A program made the position numbers and the translations under genes. Positions 62,778 through 64,000 of a stretch of DNA of 64,000 nt are shown here, one piece after another. Below the pieces are notes generated by a model, which saw only the letters and a program-made list of their open reading frames with translations, did no database searches and was not told where the DNA came from. This DNA is from Vibrio rumoiensis (GTDB lineage Bacteria; Pseudomonadota; Gammaproteobacteria; Enterobacterales; Vibrionaceae). The stretch spans positions 1,105,910 to 1,169,909 of the forward strand of contig NZ_AP018686.1 in NCBI RefSeq assembly GCF_002218045.2. Reading direction: 5' to 3'. Position 1 is the first letter of the stretch. Each line of letters begins with the position of its first letter.

Positions 62778-64000
62778 TATTTATCCCCCTGGTTTAATGA
62801 CGCCCAATGGCTATGCATAACTCGCTCTAATTCTAGTGCACTTTTTTGAATTGCATCTTGTGCGGTTGCTAAGGTTTTCTTACCACCTTCAAAATCACCC
62901 GCCGTTAAATCAAATACCGTACTGTAGGTATCGGCGCAAGTTTCAAATGCACGGCTACGTGGAATCGTCGCCATCATCACCTGCTCAGCCAGAAGATAAT
63001 TCATTTCCGTTAATACCGAGACTTGCTTTTTGTTGTCATCTTCAAACATGGTCGGCATTAAACGAACGAACTCTAAACCTTGCCAATCTTCAGGGAACAT
63101 TTCATAGACGGTCGGTAAATGCTGGAAGAAGTTAACCGTAGAAGCCCAGTCCAAGCGTTTTGCAGCACATGGAATCAATAAAGCATTAGAAGCATACATC
63201 GCATTCCATACGAGAGGATCAACGTGTGGGCCAGTATCCATCATGATAATGTCGAAGTCATCGGCAATTTTATCAATCAGCTTTTCTTTTAATAGCTTAA
63301 CAATATCAAGCGATTGGTTTTGAGATAAATGTTGCCAAGCTTCTGCATTAAACATCGCATCTTCAGGGAACGCCGAAATCGTTTTTAGGTTTGGATATTG
63401 AGTTGGTAATAACACATTTTTACGTAAAAACTCGGTATCAACCTCTACCCCTTCAGGAACATTATCCAGCATCACATCGACTGCCGAGTAAATTTCTTCG
63501 TGGTCATCGACACTAATTTGCGGGTTTAAGAACAAACGTAACGAACCTTGAGGATCCAAATCGATTAAGCAAATACGGTAACGTTTATCAAGATTCAATG
63601 CTAAACAAGCGGCAATGTGAACCGCGGACATCGATTTCCCAGTACCACCTTTTTGGTTCTGAACATTCACAATCCAAGGTTTATTGCCCGTATTCTTCTT
63701 ACGTTGATAGAACATATCAACGCCAGCTGCATCCATTAACTGGTGCGCTTCACTTAGAGTAATTGAATAATGGTTGGCATTATTTTTGGTAAATTGGTGT
63801 CCTGCGGCTTCCATTTTAGCAATGGCTTCGTCTAGCTTGCGGCGTGTCAGCCCAGATCGGGTTTCCATCAAAGCTTTAGACATCGCAGGAAAATGCTCAT
63901 CTTTTCGTTCTTCTAAAACAATCTCGATACGATCTGCTTGAACCTGTTTCGTTTGTTCAGCAAGGCGCTCCAAATTTTGAATCGTCTGTTCTCTTTTCAT
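62777..64000 (-). CDS. parA2: ParA2, chromosome II partition ATPase
   Basis: 407 residues; the ATG is at 63998-64000, so the full gene ends exactly at the window edge. It is a P1/type Ia ParA with an N-terminal regulatory helix-turn-helix extension of about 105 residues (RSGLTRRKLDEAIAKMEAAG). The deviant Walker A is KGGTGKS (117-123), and DLDPQGSLR and MDTGPHVD follow. This plasmid-like ParA is the chromosome II type in vibrios; chromosome I ParA is about 260 residues and lacks the extension. Confidence 0.93.
   Translation of the reverse strand: MKREQTIQNLERLAEQTKQVQADRIEIVLEERKDEHFPAMSKALMETRSGLTRRKLDEAIAKMEAAGHQFTKNNANHYSITLSEAHQLMDAAGVDMFYQRKKNTGNKPWIVNVQNQKGGTGKSMSAVHIAACLALNLDKRYRICLIDLDPQGSLRLFLNPQISVDDHEEIYSAVDVMLDNVPEGVEVDTEFLRKNVLLPTQYPNLKTISAFPEDAMFNAEAWQHLSQNQSLDIVKLLKEKLIDKIADDFDIIMMDTGPHVDPLVWNAMYASNALLIPCAAKRLDWASTVNFFQHLPTVYEMFPEDWQGLEFVRLMPTMFEDDNKKQVSVLTEMNYLLAEQVMMATIPRSRAFETCADTYSTVFDLTAGDFEGGKKTLATAQDAIQKSALELERVMHSHWASLNQGDK

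Overview
The window looks like the origin-proximal part of chromosome II of a Vibrio species (species not identified). The right edge carries parA (start codon at the last base) and parB of the large, helix-turn-helix-extended chromosome II type. Five perfect copies of the palindrome TTTACANTGTAAA, the known parS2 core of vibrio chromosome II, lie in the window. Four are between genes and one overlaps the end of tmcA. The gene set (tmcA, pdxH, putA/putP, cspA, qnr-like, chitin deacetylase, caa3 oxidase operon) also fits a marine gammaproteobacterium. The chromosome II origin and rctB would be expected just beyond base 64000, but they are not in the window.

Layout. 1-5350: regulators and exporters (a frameshifted GntR gene cut by the left edge, a LysE-family remnant, LysR/Bcr-CflA MFS divergent pair, GFA protein, Lrp/LysE divergent pair). 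5499-7476: secreted chitin-oligosaccharide deacetylase and a membrane-anchored coiled-coil protein. 7589-16243: a complete caa3-type cytochrome c oxidase operon on the minus strand (subunits II, I, Cox11, III, SURF1, a Sco-like protein, heme A synthase, heme O synthase) with a small DUF2909 gene on the opposite strand. 16858-18096: sstT. 18346-23028: a four-gene peptide/nickel-type ABC importer preceded by a perfect Zur-type palindrome. 23133-27014: PepSY membrane protein, His-rich DUF2946-like protein, MFS transporter and a coupled M23 peptidase. 27144-28431: yghU and a small HTH regulator.

28702-34217 is the most distinctive module: a sigma-54-type promoter, a 1557-residue VgrG whose C-terminal half carries a HEFGH zinc-peptidase-like motif and a Het-C domain, and a lipoprotein that is the likely immunity partner. 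No other type VI secretion genes are nearby, so this is an orphan effector island. 34420-40143: DUF1097, DMT permease, DUF1479 oxygenase-like protein, YciT-like DeoR regulator, and a phosphatase-lipid kinase fusion. 40723-44962: potFGHI putrescine importer with an internal terminator after potF. 45082-51859: divergent MsrA, HPF, exporters, AraC, yajD, a diguanylate cyclase, a Qnr-like pentapeptide protein downstream of a cold shock gene. 52244-58681: proline catabolism (putA, a shortened aldehyde dehydrogenase, putP) with an AraC regulator. 58770-64000: pdxH, tmcA, parB, parA.

No rRNA, tRNA, CRISPR array or insertion sequence was recognised. Most intergenic hairpins with T-tracts are ordinary intrinsic terminators.
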